DNA of 64,000 nt from Erysipelotrichaceae bacterium (GTDB lineage: Bacteria > Bacillota_I > Bacilli_A > RFN20 > DUOF01): NCBI GenBank assembly GCA_015058985.1, contig SVBH01000001.1, positions 62,001-126,000 of the forward strand. Direction: 5' to 3'. A program made the translations under genes and the position numbers. Shown in pieces: positions 1-8,384 of the stretch (positions are counted from its first letter, which is position 1; each line of letters begins with the position of its first letter). The notes under the pieces are model-generated. The model was not told the DNA's origin. It did not search any database and saw only the letters and a list, made by a program, of their open reading frames with translations.

Positions 1-2955
1 AACAACAAGTGGATTGATGTTATACTTACTAGCATGGTAATTGTAAATTAGATCTTTAAGAGCTTTGATACTTTGGTTTGTGTATACTAGTTGTCTGTTA
101 ACAAAACTCATTAATTCTTCATTTGTTATAGGATCTTTTCTGATTAATCTATCCATTTTTTCTTCACTAATAAATTTCAATTGATGTAATTGCTTAATAA
201 AATGTCTTTGATTAAAACTATTACTTAATTGGGTAAATGGCACAGGATATATATCGCTTTTAACTCTATTGGCTTCATTAAGTACAAGTACTTTATTATC
301 CATGCTGTCATCTTTAATCAAACATTGAGGAATGATATGGTCAATATCGTATTTATCAGATATCATAACTTCTTCCAAATCTAATGGTTTTCCAGTATAT
401 AAACATTTTCCTAATTGAGTAAAATATAAAAACACTCTATCACTATTAAAACAAGTAGGATCATTTTTGAATTTAGTATCTAATTGTTTTCTCAATTCGC
501 TAGAAACAAATTCTTTAGCATTGTCATACAAATTTTTTATTTTTTTATATCTCGAATCAGTTCTTTTCTTTTCAGCTTTATTTGTTCTAGGAGTCTCAAT
601 ATAAAACTCGTCAATATGTGTTCCTATAATTTTTTCTAATTCCTCTATAATTTTATACGCTTGAATAAGTGGTCTTTTCATACCAGGAGAAACATATAGA
701 TTATTTACATAGGTCTTTAAATCCTGATTGTACAACTCAGGGCAATGTCTTTCATTATATAAATCAATGGCAACTCCAAATCCCAATTCTGTTTTATTTA
801 AAGCTTCCATTAAATTGTCATTTGTATCATGTAAATGAGACAATAAAGAACATGACATTATTTCCCCATTATTATCTACTCCTTGTAATAATAGTAAGTT
901 TTTAGACAACCTACCATATTTTTTATATGTGAATCCTTTTATATTTTTTCTAATCTTTTCATCTTTTATGCCATATACATTATACAATCTTTGATCTAGT
1001 ACTTTTTTATCCTCAAATATAACAATATCTTTAATAATATTTTCAATTATATCAATATTATTTTTAATATAATCCAACCCATATATTGAAGAAAAATCTA
1101 CGAGGGATGCTAAAGATGCATTAAGTTCTTCCAATTGTTTACCAGAAGAAGTAGTGATATCTACGTCTTCACCAAATTTAGATTTAAACCATGCTAACAA
1201 ATCTTTTTTAGTAACTTTCCTTTTCTTTAAATATAAATCTTTTAGTAAAGCATCTTTTACTTCTACAGTTATAAAGGAACCATTAATTCTAATCTTATTA
1301 AGTTCTTGCAAAACACAGTAATATGAGAAATAAATGGAATTTTTAGGTAAACAATAACAATCATCACCTCGTAAATATTCACATTTGCTTTGCATCCTTT
1401 GAATGAATTCTTTAGCTGTCTCATCTTTATTCACAATCTTATCAATATTCCAAGGTTTGATCTTTTCATTACTATTTCTTTTAACCCATGCAAATTTGCT
1501 GGAACTGTATAAAGGCCCAACATAATATGGAATCTTATATTTTAGTATAGAAATAATTTTATCTTTAACACTACCATATTCATCTACTAAATTTAAGAAG
1601 TTATAAAATTTAGATTGTGTATCTAAAATTGTTCTCATCTCTATTTCATTAAGTTGATGAGGAAATACTCCGTTATCAGCGGAATTCAACCTAGGGAGAT
1701 ATTCATAACTAGACATTTTATCAAATATTTCCTTTAAATATCCATCTGACTTGTCATTTATATTCAAAGTATTTTTTAAAAACTTATAAAAATCGTCTTG
1801 TTTACAATGTTCTACTCTTATACCTTTGCCATCAGTTCTATTAGATCCTACATAATGAACATAATTGCTAGGATTTTTATCACTAGCATCTCTAAAGATC
1901 GCAAAATATTTATCCTTTGCATTTTCCTTAACATATGACTTTAACAATTTGAGCTCTTCTTTATGTCTTTCATATCTATTTACCATAGCAAGCGATAAAT
2001 ATTTATTTTCACCAAGCAGTCTCCCTAAAAGTAAGAAATCGTATAGTTTCTTACACTCAAGTAAAATGTCCAATTTAGTTTCTTCAGCAGGAAATGAAGA
2101 CTTTAGTCTTTCAATTATATCCTCAAAATCTTCTTTTTTGCAATCTAATGAGTCTTTTATATCACCTAAATCGCCATCTTTAGGCAGAACCTTACCAAGT
2201 AATTTTATACTACCTCCACTTATAAGCGGTATAATAACATCTTTATTAAATTTATCATCTTTACTTTGAAGTAAAATATTATTCAATGCTTCTTTTTTCT
2301 TACTAATACCTTTAACCTCTATATTTATTGCTTTTATATTTTCAAATATTTCACCACTAAAACTTAAATTTTTAAATTCTTCTTCAGAATTATCATTTAA
2401 AGAAGTCAACATATCATTAATACTATTAAAAATAGCAACTGCATCATCTTTATTTGAAGATTTGAACTCTCCTTCAAATAAGAAGTGGCCTCTATATTTA
2501 ATCATATGAGCTAAAGCTAAATATATTAATCTAATATCTTCTTTCTTATTACTTTCCAAAAGATATTTTCTAAGATGATATATAGTAGGAAATTTAGAAT
2601 AATAAGTTTTATCATTAAACTCCTTATCTATAAATAAAGTATATTTATTCGCATTAGATCTATCATCTAAGTGCAACATAGATTCATCTAATCTTTGAAA
2701 GAATGTTCTATCTATTTTACACATTTCTTCATCCATTAAATCTCTTAATAATCTTATTCTTTCTTTTCTTCTTTCTAATCTCCTACGTTCACTTCTATGT
2801 GATCTTCTTTCACTACAATCCCTAGCTTCTTCAAATAGTCTAACTCCCCATAAAGATTTGCCATTCTTCTTCACTACATTATTATTTTCATCAGTCAAAC
2901 ACCAACCTACAGAGTTAGTACCCAAATCTAATCCTAGTAAATATTTCTTTTTCAT
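1..2955 (-). CDS. cas9: Type II CRISPR effector Cas9, N-terminal ~985 aa, truncated by the left window edge
   Basis: Reverse-strand translation starts MKKKYLLGLDLGTNSVGWCLTDENNN (RuvC-I, Asp10), then an Arg-rich bridge helix (RRSHRSERRRLERRKERIRLLRDL), RuvC-II (FYIETPRTNKAEKKRTDS) and HNH (SDKYDIDHIIPQCLIKDDS, catalytic His at about residue 873). AGGAGG lies upstream. Absence from the ORF track fits an ORF that is open to the edge. Confidence 0.96.
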   Translation of the reverse strand, partial: MKKKYLLGLDLGTNSVGWCLTDENNNVVKKNGKSLWGVRLFEEARDCSERRSHRSERRRLERRKERIRLLRDLMDEEMCKIDRTFFQRLDESMLHLDDRSNANKYTLFIDKEFNDKTYYSKFPTIYHLRKYLLESNKKEDIRLIYLALAHMIKYRGHFLFEGEFKSSNKDDAVAIFNSINDMLTSLNDNSEEEFKNLSFSGEIFENIKAINIEVKGISKKKEALNNILLQSKDDKFNKDVIIPLISGGSIKLLGKVLPKDGDLGDIKDSLDCKKEDFEDIIERLKSSFPAEETKLDILLECKKLYDFLLLGRLLGENKYLSLAMVNRYERHKEELKLLKSYVKENAKDKYFAIFRDASDKNPSNYVHYVGSNRTDGKGIRVEHCKQDDFYKFLKNTLNINDKSDGYLKEIFDKMSSYEYLPRLNSADNGVFPHQLNEIEMRTILDTQSKFYNFLNLVDEYGSVKDKIISILKYKIPYYVGPLYSSSKFAWVKRNSNEKIKPWNIDKIVNKDETAKEFIQRMQSKCEYLRGDDCYCLPKNSIYFSYYCVLQELNKIRINGSFITVEVKDALLKDLYLKKRKVTKKDLLAWFKSKFGEDVDITTSSGKQLEELNASLASLVDFSSIYGLDYIKNNIDIIENIIKDIVIFEDKKVLDQRLYNVYGIKDEKIRKNIKGFTYKKYGRLSKNLLLLQGVDNNGEIMSCSLLSHLHDTNDNLMEALNKTELGFGVAIDLYNERHCPELYNQDLKTYVNNLYVSPGMKRPLIQAYKIIEELEKIIGTHIDEFYIETPRTNKAEKKRTDSRYKKIKNLYDNAKEFVSSELRKQLDTKFKNDPTCFNSDRVFLYFTQLGKCLYTGKPLDLEEVMISDKYDIDHIIPQCLIKDDSMDNKVLVLNEANRVKSDIYPVPFTQLSNSFNQRHFIKQLHQLKFISEEKMDRLIRKDPITNEELMSFVNRQLVYTNQSIKALKDLIYNYHASKYNINPLVV

Positions 2956-2958
2956 CTA

Positions 2959-2987
2959 TTGACACCCTCCTAAAAAACAATTAACAT
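2959..2987 (+). promoter_or_regulatory. Candidate tracrRNA promoter (TTGACA-N17-TAACAT)
   Basis: TTGACA at 2959-2964, 17-nt spacer, TAACAT at 2982-2987. The -35 box lies between the cas9 RBS and start codon. Confidence 0.55.
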
Positions 2988-2993
2988 ATAAGT

Positions 2994-3076
2994 GTAGTTT
3001 ATATGCTTTAAATTACATTACGAGTTCAAATAAAAGTTTACTCAACCCATAATTCCTATTGTAGGAATTTTTTATT
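2994..3076 (+). ncRNA. Putative tracrRNA, divergent from cas9
   Basis: Anti-repeat-like ...GTTTATATGCTTTAAATTACATTACGAGTTCAAAT, then AAAAGTTTACTCAACCC, then terminator AATTCCTA-TTG-TAGGAATT-TTTTATTTT. The reverse complement of the anti-repeat has the shape of a type II repeat (TTTGA...ATGTAATTT...AAAC). Confidence 0.8.
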
Positions 3077-3250
3077 TTATTTTAATTTAATTATAATATT
3101 TGTTAGTGCTTTATTCTACAAATTTTTCATTATTTTATATAACGTAGACACAAAATTTAATTTATTATCAGAAATTTTGCAAAAACAATTGGAATCAACA
3201 GAAAGATATAACCTATTGTTTTGTAACACTTAGTTATATATAATAATATT

Positions 3251-3350
3251 AGTTAGATTAAATACTAACTGACGCATAAAGCGACCTATCTTTAGGCTGG
3301 CATATAAAATGCTTGGAATGAAAAAAGTGAGAATACCTCACTTTTTCTTT
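3251..3350 (+). ncRNA. Candidate small structured RNA of unknown family
   Basis: Promoter-like TTGTTT (3217-3222)-N16-TATAAT (3239-3244). Hairpins AGTTAG/CTAACT, CGC-ATAAA-GCG, CCTA-TCTT-TAGG, GCAT-ATAAA-ATGC, then terminator AAAAAGTGAG-AATAC-CTCACTTTTT. Confidence 0.5.
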
Positions 3351-3443
3351 TTATCATAATGTTTATAAAACTATTAACTGATTGATATTTCATTTATTAC
3401 AATAAAGACACTTGTAATATACAAGGCGATATATCCGATATAT

Positions 3444-3478
3444 TGGAACTGGGTAACTGGTTCCTTTTTTATATATTT
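3444..3478 (+). terminator. Intrinsic terminator of an unassigned + strand transcript
   Basis: GGAACTGG-GTAA-CTGGTTCC type hairpin followed by TTTTTT; no + strand CDS upstream. Confidence 0.5.
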
Positions 3479-3515
3479 ATAAATGAAATGGCATGATATA
3501 AATTTTAACATTTTG

Positions 3516-4007
3516 TTATATAATCATATTATTTTTTCTACCATTTTGATATATTTCTATGTTTGCTTTTACATTATTACAATCTATTAAAAATAAAATT
3601 CCATACTTATATCTATATTCTCTATTCATATTTGTTAAATATCGCAATCTTTCCCTATCATTTTCTATATCTTGATCAGTATTAGAAATTTTTTTCATTT
3701 CTAATGCTAGCATATTATCATTTTCTTCATCATTACATCTGCTGTGTATTATTAAATCAACATTAATATTTCTTATATTTCCGTCATTTGTTTTAATCGT
3801 TTTAATTTGACCATGATCTCTGTTATACTCTACATCACAAAAATATTTTTTAAAATTAGACTGTCTCAATAAAGAAGTGATTTCACAAGCTAAATGATGA
3901 CAATAATTTCTTTCATTTAAATTTAGTTTAATCAAATCACGATTACTATCTAAAAAAGTATCACGCGCTTTTAAAAATAATTCTAAAATATCTCTAAATT
4001 CATACAT
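3516..4007 (-). CDS. Small PD-(D/E)XK nuclease-like protein
   Basis: NINVDLIIHSR...NMLALEMKK gives a D-(X)n-ExK core; likely start MYEFRDILELF at 4007. Confidence 0.5.
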   Translation of the reverse strand: MYEFRDILELFLKARDTFLDSNRDLIKLNLNERNYCHHLACEITSLLRQSNFKKYFCDVEYNRDHGQIKTIKTNDGNIRNINVDLIIHSRCNDEENDNMLALEMKKISNTDQDIENDRERLRYLTNMNREYRYKYGILFLIDCNNVKANIEIYQNGRKNNMII

Positions 4008-4074
4008 TAACAACACACCTTCTTACTATGATATATAAAATTTAAAAACAACGATATTTTTGTCATAATAAACT

Positions 4075-4557
4075 TTATACCATTTCATCCTTATCTAAAA
4101 AACTAGTTAAACCAAATGTTTCTTTAGCAAGTTCAACACTTGCCTCAACCATGGATTTGCCAACTTCTCCCCAGTTTAAATACTTAATAGCTTTACTAGG
4201 ACAAGTTAATAATCTTTGATATGTTTTACCATTATCAGGATCAGGTAAACTTTCTCCTATTGTATCTATCATAGCAATCATCCTTACTTGAGCATAAGGA
4301 TCTTTACCATTTTCTTCATCTACTAATTGATATCCTAAATAAATAGGATCATATATTGTAGTATTAACTTCCTCTATAACTTCTCTTTTTAAAGTAGCAA
4401 TCATATCTTCACCAGATTCAGGTTTACCTCCTGCTAAAGAATGAAACCCATCTTCGATCCTAAGTAGCATTCTTCCATCCTTCATAAATAATAAACCATA
4501 AACTTGTTTAATCTTTATACCTTCCGGAACTTTATCATTATGCCATGTTAAAATCAT
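4075..4557 (-). CDS. NUDIX hydrolase
   Basis: Nudix box GGKPESGEDMIATLKREVIEEVN (GX5EX7REXXEE). Confidence 0.85.
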   Translation of the reverse strand: MILTWHNDKVPEGIKIKQVYGLLFMKDGRMLLRIEDGFHSLAGGKPESGEDMIATLKREVIEEVNTTIYDPIYLGYQLVDEENGKDPYAQVRMIAMIDTIGESLPDPDNGKTYQRLLTCPSKAIKYLNWGEVGKSMVEASVELAKETFGLTSFLDKDEMV

Positions 4558-4750
4558 AAATACCTCCTATTTGAAAAAGGAAACTAAAATTGTATTTTTT
4601 TCATTTTCTAATAAAAAAAGCCAATACGGTATTGAAGTCATCCTTTTTCAAAATTTTAACACAATATTTATTTAAATTAAATATTCATTACATCGTTTAA
4701 CTTTAATAATTAATATAAACTGAAAAAATGCACATTTGTGCATTTTTTAT

Positions 4751-5743
4751 TTACCCTACTTTATAATATTTCTGATTTTTACTAGTAGGTTTATCTGGTA
4801 AGGTTTGTTTGATTAGGCCATTGCTTATCGCTGGATCTAAATAATTGGCTCTTAGCGTTTCTTTTGATTTAATGTTTAATAATTCCATGATTTGATTAGC
4901 GCTATATAATACATCTTCTTCCATGACTTTGTATATTTTATTTACATAAGAATCTAAATAGTTTATTTCTTCTTTTGTTTTGTTTAAAGTATCCTCTAAT
5001 ACTTCATCTATCATTTTTAACATAAATTCTATAAAAGAAGTTGATTCTCCTTGTTGATGACTATTACTTATCGCTTTGTAATATTCTTCTTGATATTTCT
5101 TTATTTGTGATTCTATAGGAAGATACTCAAACACATCCTTCCATTTAGAAAGGATGATGTTTTGCCATAACCTTGCCATTCTTCCATTTCCATCACTAAA
5201 AGGATGAATAAAAACAAATTCATAATGGAAAATACTTGATAATATCAAAGGATGTATTTCTTCTTTATGGCCATTTAACCATGAAAATAAATCATTCATT
5301 AACTTATTTACCATATTAGGTGGAGGAGCCATATAAACACATCTTGTTCCTTCAAAAACTCCTTCATTGCCTTTTCTAAATAATCCTGCATCAACTGCTA
5401 AAAACTGCATCATTATTCCATGAATTCTTTTTATTTCTTCTAAAGAATATGGATTAATTGTTTTAATTACACTATAAGCTTCATAAGCATTTTTAACTTC
5501 TTGAATCTCTTTTTGATTGCCTAATACTAATTTACCATTTATGACATCTTTTACTTGCTCTAAAGTTAAAGAATTAGCTTCTATTGCTAAAGATGAATGA
5601 ATGGACTTAATTGTATTGCTTTTCCTTAAAATAGGCATTCTATTTAAACTTTGATAACCATCTAATTTATTTACCTTAGTTACAATAGAATCAATGTACT
5701 TAATCATAAGATTAGTAAGTCTAAAAGGTGGAACATATTTTTC
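4751..5743 (-). CDS. Fic family protein (putative AMPylase)
   Basis: Fic motif HPFSDGNGRMARLW; N-terminal inhibitory-helix-like SSLAIEANSLT. Likely start MEKYVPPFRLTN. Confidence 0.88.
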   Translation of the reverse strand, partial: EKYVPPFRLTNLMIKYIDSIVTKVNKLDGYQSLNRMPILRKSNTIKSIHSSLAIEANSLTLEQVKDVINGKLVLGNQKEIQEVKNAYEAYSVIKTINPYSLEEIKRIHGIMMQFLAVDAGLFRKGNEGVFEGTRCVYMAPPPNMVNKLMNDLFSWLNGHKEEIHPLILSSIFHYEFVFIHPFSDGNGRMARLWQNIILSKWKDVFEYLPIESQIKKYQEEYYKAISNSHQQGESTSFIEFMLKMIDEVLEDTLNKTKEEINYLDSYVNKIYKVMEEDVLYSANQIMELLNIKSKETLRANYLDPAISNGLIKQTLPDKPTSKNQKYYKVG

Positions 5744-5801
5744 CATATCATCACTCCTACCTACATTATAAAAGTAAAAAAGCAAGAATTCAACATCTTG
5801 C

Positions 5802-6386
5802 TTAAATCTTGCTTATTATCTTGCTTAAATTATATTGTTTATTTTTCCTATCTTCTTCTAAAGTAAGATTAGTAACCTTATTGATATCATAACCATAATG
5901 CTCATAAATAGATGAAACATCTAACGTAACTAAGCTTTTATAGTCAATATTAAGCTTGTTACATACTTCTTGGATATCTTCTTCGCATTCTCCTTCAAAT
6001 TCAATATATGTAGGTATAAGTGGCCAAAAATCGATATCTATTTCAACTTTATCTAAATAATATCTAATTCTTCTATTTTCTTGGTTAGATCTAGCATAAT
6101 ATCCCAATTTGTTTAATAGTTCATCTGTCGTTTTAAAATCTGAGACTACAATCTCACATTCCTTAGTTCCATCTATAAAAGTGTTTTCTATCTCTTTAAT
6201 AGTTAAAGTTGTTTCCTCCCCATTAGTTCTAAGTCTAATCCAACTATTCTCTTTAATAGGATTAAAATCGTAACAGTTCCTAATTTGGATCCAATCTCCT
6301 GCAAATTCTGCTCCTAATAATTCTAACTTAGCGATAGTTTTCTCTACATCGCATTCTAGTAATCTAGCTTCTATTTCTTTTTTCAT
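5802..6386 (-). CDS. CYTH domain / class IV adenylate cyclase-like protein
   Basis: MKKEIEARLLECDVEKTIAKLELLGA...SWIRLRTNGEETTLTIKE. Confidence 0.75.
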   Translation of the reverse strand: MKKEIEARLLECDVEKTIAKLELLGAEFAGDWIQIRNCYDFNPIKENSWIRLRTNGEETTLTIKEIENTFIDGTKECEIVVSDFKTTDELLNKLGYYARSNQENRRIRYYLDKVEIDIDFWPLIPTYIEFEGECEEDIQEVCNKLNIDYKSLVTLDVSSIYEHYGYDINKVTNLTLEEDRKNKQYNLSKIISKI

Positions 6387-7102
6387 TATCTTTTCTCCTT
6401 CACACAACTAAAGCAAATAAATAAAGGAACCCTTCTTTGATGAGGCTTAATTGGTTTAAATTTCTCTACATTATCAGGATTTTCTTTTATCTCTTGAATT
6501 AAAAATCCATGTTTTCTTAACTTATGAGAATACCAACTTATCGGTCTATGATAATGAGTTGTCTCTCCCCAAAAGTTTAAAATTTCTTTGTTTAAATTCC
6601 AATAATTTCCTACTTTCTTATATAGTTTTTCTTTATTTTCTCCATATTCCCAATCAGCTTGAAAAAAGCAAGGATGAACAATAGTAAATATAAGTTTACC
6701 TTTTTCTTTTAAAACACGATTACTTTCTTTTAAAAAAGTGTCTATTTCTTCTATATCCATTAAAACTAAACTAGATATAACCATATCAAAAGTATTATCT
6801 TGGTAATCTAGTTTTTCCATCAAATCGCAAACTTTAAAATCGACATTAGAAAAATCTTTCTTAGCAATCTTGATTAACTCACTAGAACCATCACAGGCAG
6901 ATACTTCATTTCCTAAAGAAGCTAGCTCATTAGAAAAGAAGCCATCTCCACATCCAGCATCTAGTATTTTTATATTCTTTATATTTCCTAAAACATCTTT
7001 AATAATTTGCCAATTAGTCAAATTATTAGGAGCATTCCTTTGGTTATCAGCATAACTTTGTGCTGCCTTATCCCATTGATCTATAACCTTTTTATTTTCC
7101 AT
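6386..7102 (-). CDS. Class I SAM-dependent methyltransferase
   Basis: ILDAGCGDGFFSNELA motif I; FDMVISSLVLMDI. Confidence 0.85.
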   Translation of the reverse strand: MENKKVIDQWDKAAQSYADNQRNAPNNLTNWQIIKDVLGNIKNIKILDAGCGDGFFSNELASLGNEVSACDGSSELIKIAKKDFSNVDFKVCDLMEKLDYQDNTFDMVISSLVLMDIEEIDTFLKESNRVLKEKGKLIFTIVHPCFFQADWEYGENKEKLYKKVGNYWNLNKEILNFWGETTHYHRPISWYSHKLRKHGFLIQEIKENPDNVEKFKPIKPHQRRVPLFICFSCVKEKR

Positions 7103-7213
7103 TTTCCCCTCTCCTAACTTTTTTCTAATTCTAACATATTAGTATTAGAAATACTAAGTCTATTTTTTTGTAGAATAATTAGTTATATTTAAGATGTGAG
7201 GAGATGATTAATA

Positions 7214-7776
7214 ATGAAGAAAATCAAGTTTTTATTCATATTTATAATATTAGTAACATTAAATGGATGTGGTCAAAAAGACTCTAGCGTTCCAAAATAT
7301 AAAAGTTCTTTCATAAATGGATGCACAAAATCTTGTACAGTAGAAAAATATGAATTATTTAATTTGTAATTATATTTCTTAAATCCTAGCAAAAAAAACA
7401 TCGTATCTGTTACTTTAGATGATATAAAATATACACCTAAAGATGTTGGAAAAACAAACTCCAATCCCATAATTATAGAACTATATCATTCGACTTCAGG
7501 AAAAAAATCTCATACAATTAATAAGTTTGAATTTGCTGATAAAGATGGAATTATAAAAGAAGTCTTCGTAAACCAAAAAACAGTTGAATATGAAGTAATT
7601 GAAGACTATGGCTCTAATGGGTCTACTGACGCTAATGCTTCTAGTATTGAATCTGCCATAGTAGAAGAATGTAATACTGCAATTTGCCAATTTTGGGAAC
7701 AAATGGTTATCTATTAGAAGATATAGGAAGTGCAAGTATAATAAGATTCTTTACCAAAGATTTATTATCTGCATAA
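7214..7776 (+). pseudogene. Decayed lipoprotein gene
   Basis: MKKIKFLFIFIILVTLNGCGQKDSS (lipobox LNGC) hits an in-frame TAA at 7367-7369, continues in frame (NPSKKNIVSVTLDDIKYTPKDVGKTNS...IVEECNTAICQ), then shifts frame to ...LGTNGYLLEDIGSASIIRFFTKDLLSA*. Confidence 0.75.
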
Positions 7777-7798
7777 AAAAAAGAAGATAAGCATTTGC

Positions 7799-8293
7799 TT
7801 ATCTTTTTAATTTCCATTCTTTGATTAAATTAACTTTTTCATCAAATAACCATATTTTACAAACATTAACTTTCATTTTCTTAAATTTTTTTCTAGTCAA
7901 TTCTTCACTTTTTTCAAACATACTATTTGTACAAACAGTAATATGGGGTGAATATGGTCTATCATCTGGAATAACATATTTTTTTAATTTCTTATCAAAA
8001 ATATTCTTAATACTCTCAAAATCTTCTTTACTATTGGGATTAATAAATAAAGTTTCTTGTCTAAAATTTCCCAAGGATGAACAAATCACCTCAAAAGAAG
8101 ATATATTCCCAACGAATTTATCAATGATTTCAATAAATTTGTCTAAATCATCAATTTGATACAAATTTAAAGTTATATGAGGAAACCATCCTCTTTGCTT
8201 ATCTACTATGCCTTTTAATCTTAAATAGTTCTTAATCTTTTGAATTTTCTTCTGAGATTTGATATCAAATCCAAATTGTAATACATATTCCAT
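7799..8293 (-). CDS. 2'-5' RNA ligase / 2H phosphoesterase-like protein
   Basis: Two H-x-T-x motifs: HITLNLYQ and HITVCTN. Confidence 0.75.
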   Translation of the reverse strand: MEYVLQFGFDIKSQKKIQKIKNYLRLKGIVDKQRGWFPHITLNLYQIDDLDKFIEIIDKFVGNISSFEVICSSLGNFRQETLFINPNSKEDFESIKNIFDKKLKKYVIPDDRPYSPHITVCTNSMFEKSEELTRKKFKKMKVNVCKIWLFDEKVNLIKEWKLKR

Positions 8294-8384
8294 ATAAAAC
8301 TCCTTAATTTAATACTCATCTAAAATTATCTTAATTTTATCATTAAACAAAAAAGCATACAATTGCTATTGTATGCCCATATAT

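Noticed and set aside
669-2269. + strand ORFs 669-905 and 1865-2269
   Set aside because: Antisense to cas9; composition reflects the reverse strand of a coding gene.
3444-3478. tRNA remnant (GGAACTGGGTAACTGGTTCC)
   Set aside because: No cloverleaf or anticodon arm; best read as a terminator hairpin.
3000-3480. CRISPR array next to cas9
   Set aside because: No direct repeats with regular spacers found; only an anti-repeat/tracrRNA. The array is probably beyond the left edge.
7273-7735. Minus-strand ORFs 7273-7470 and 7496-7735
   Set aside because: Antisense to the decayed lipoprotein gene; no RBS or family resemblance.
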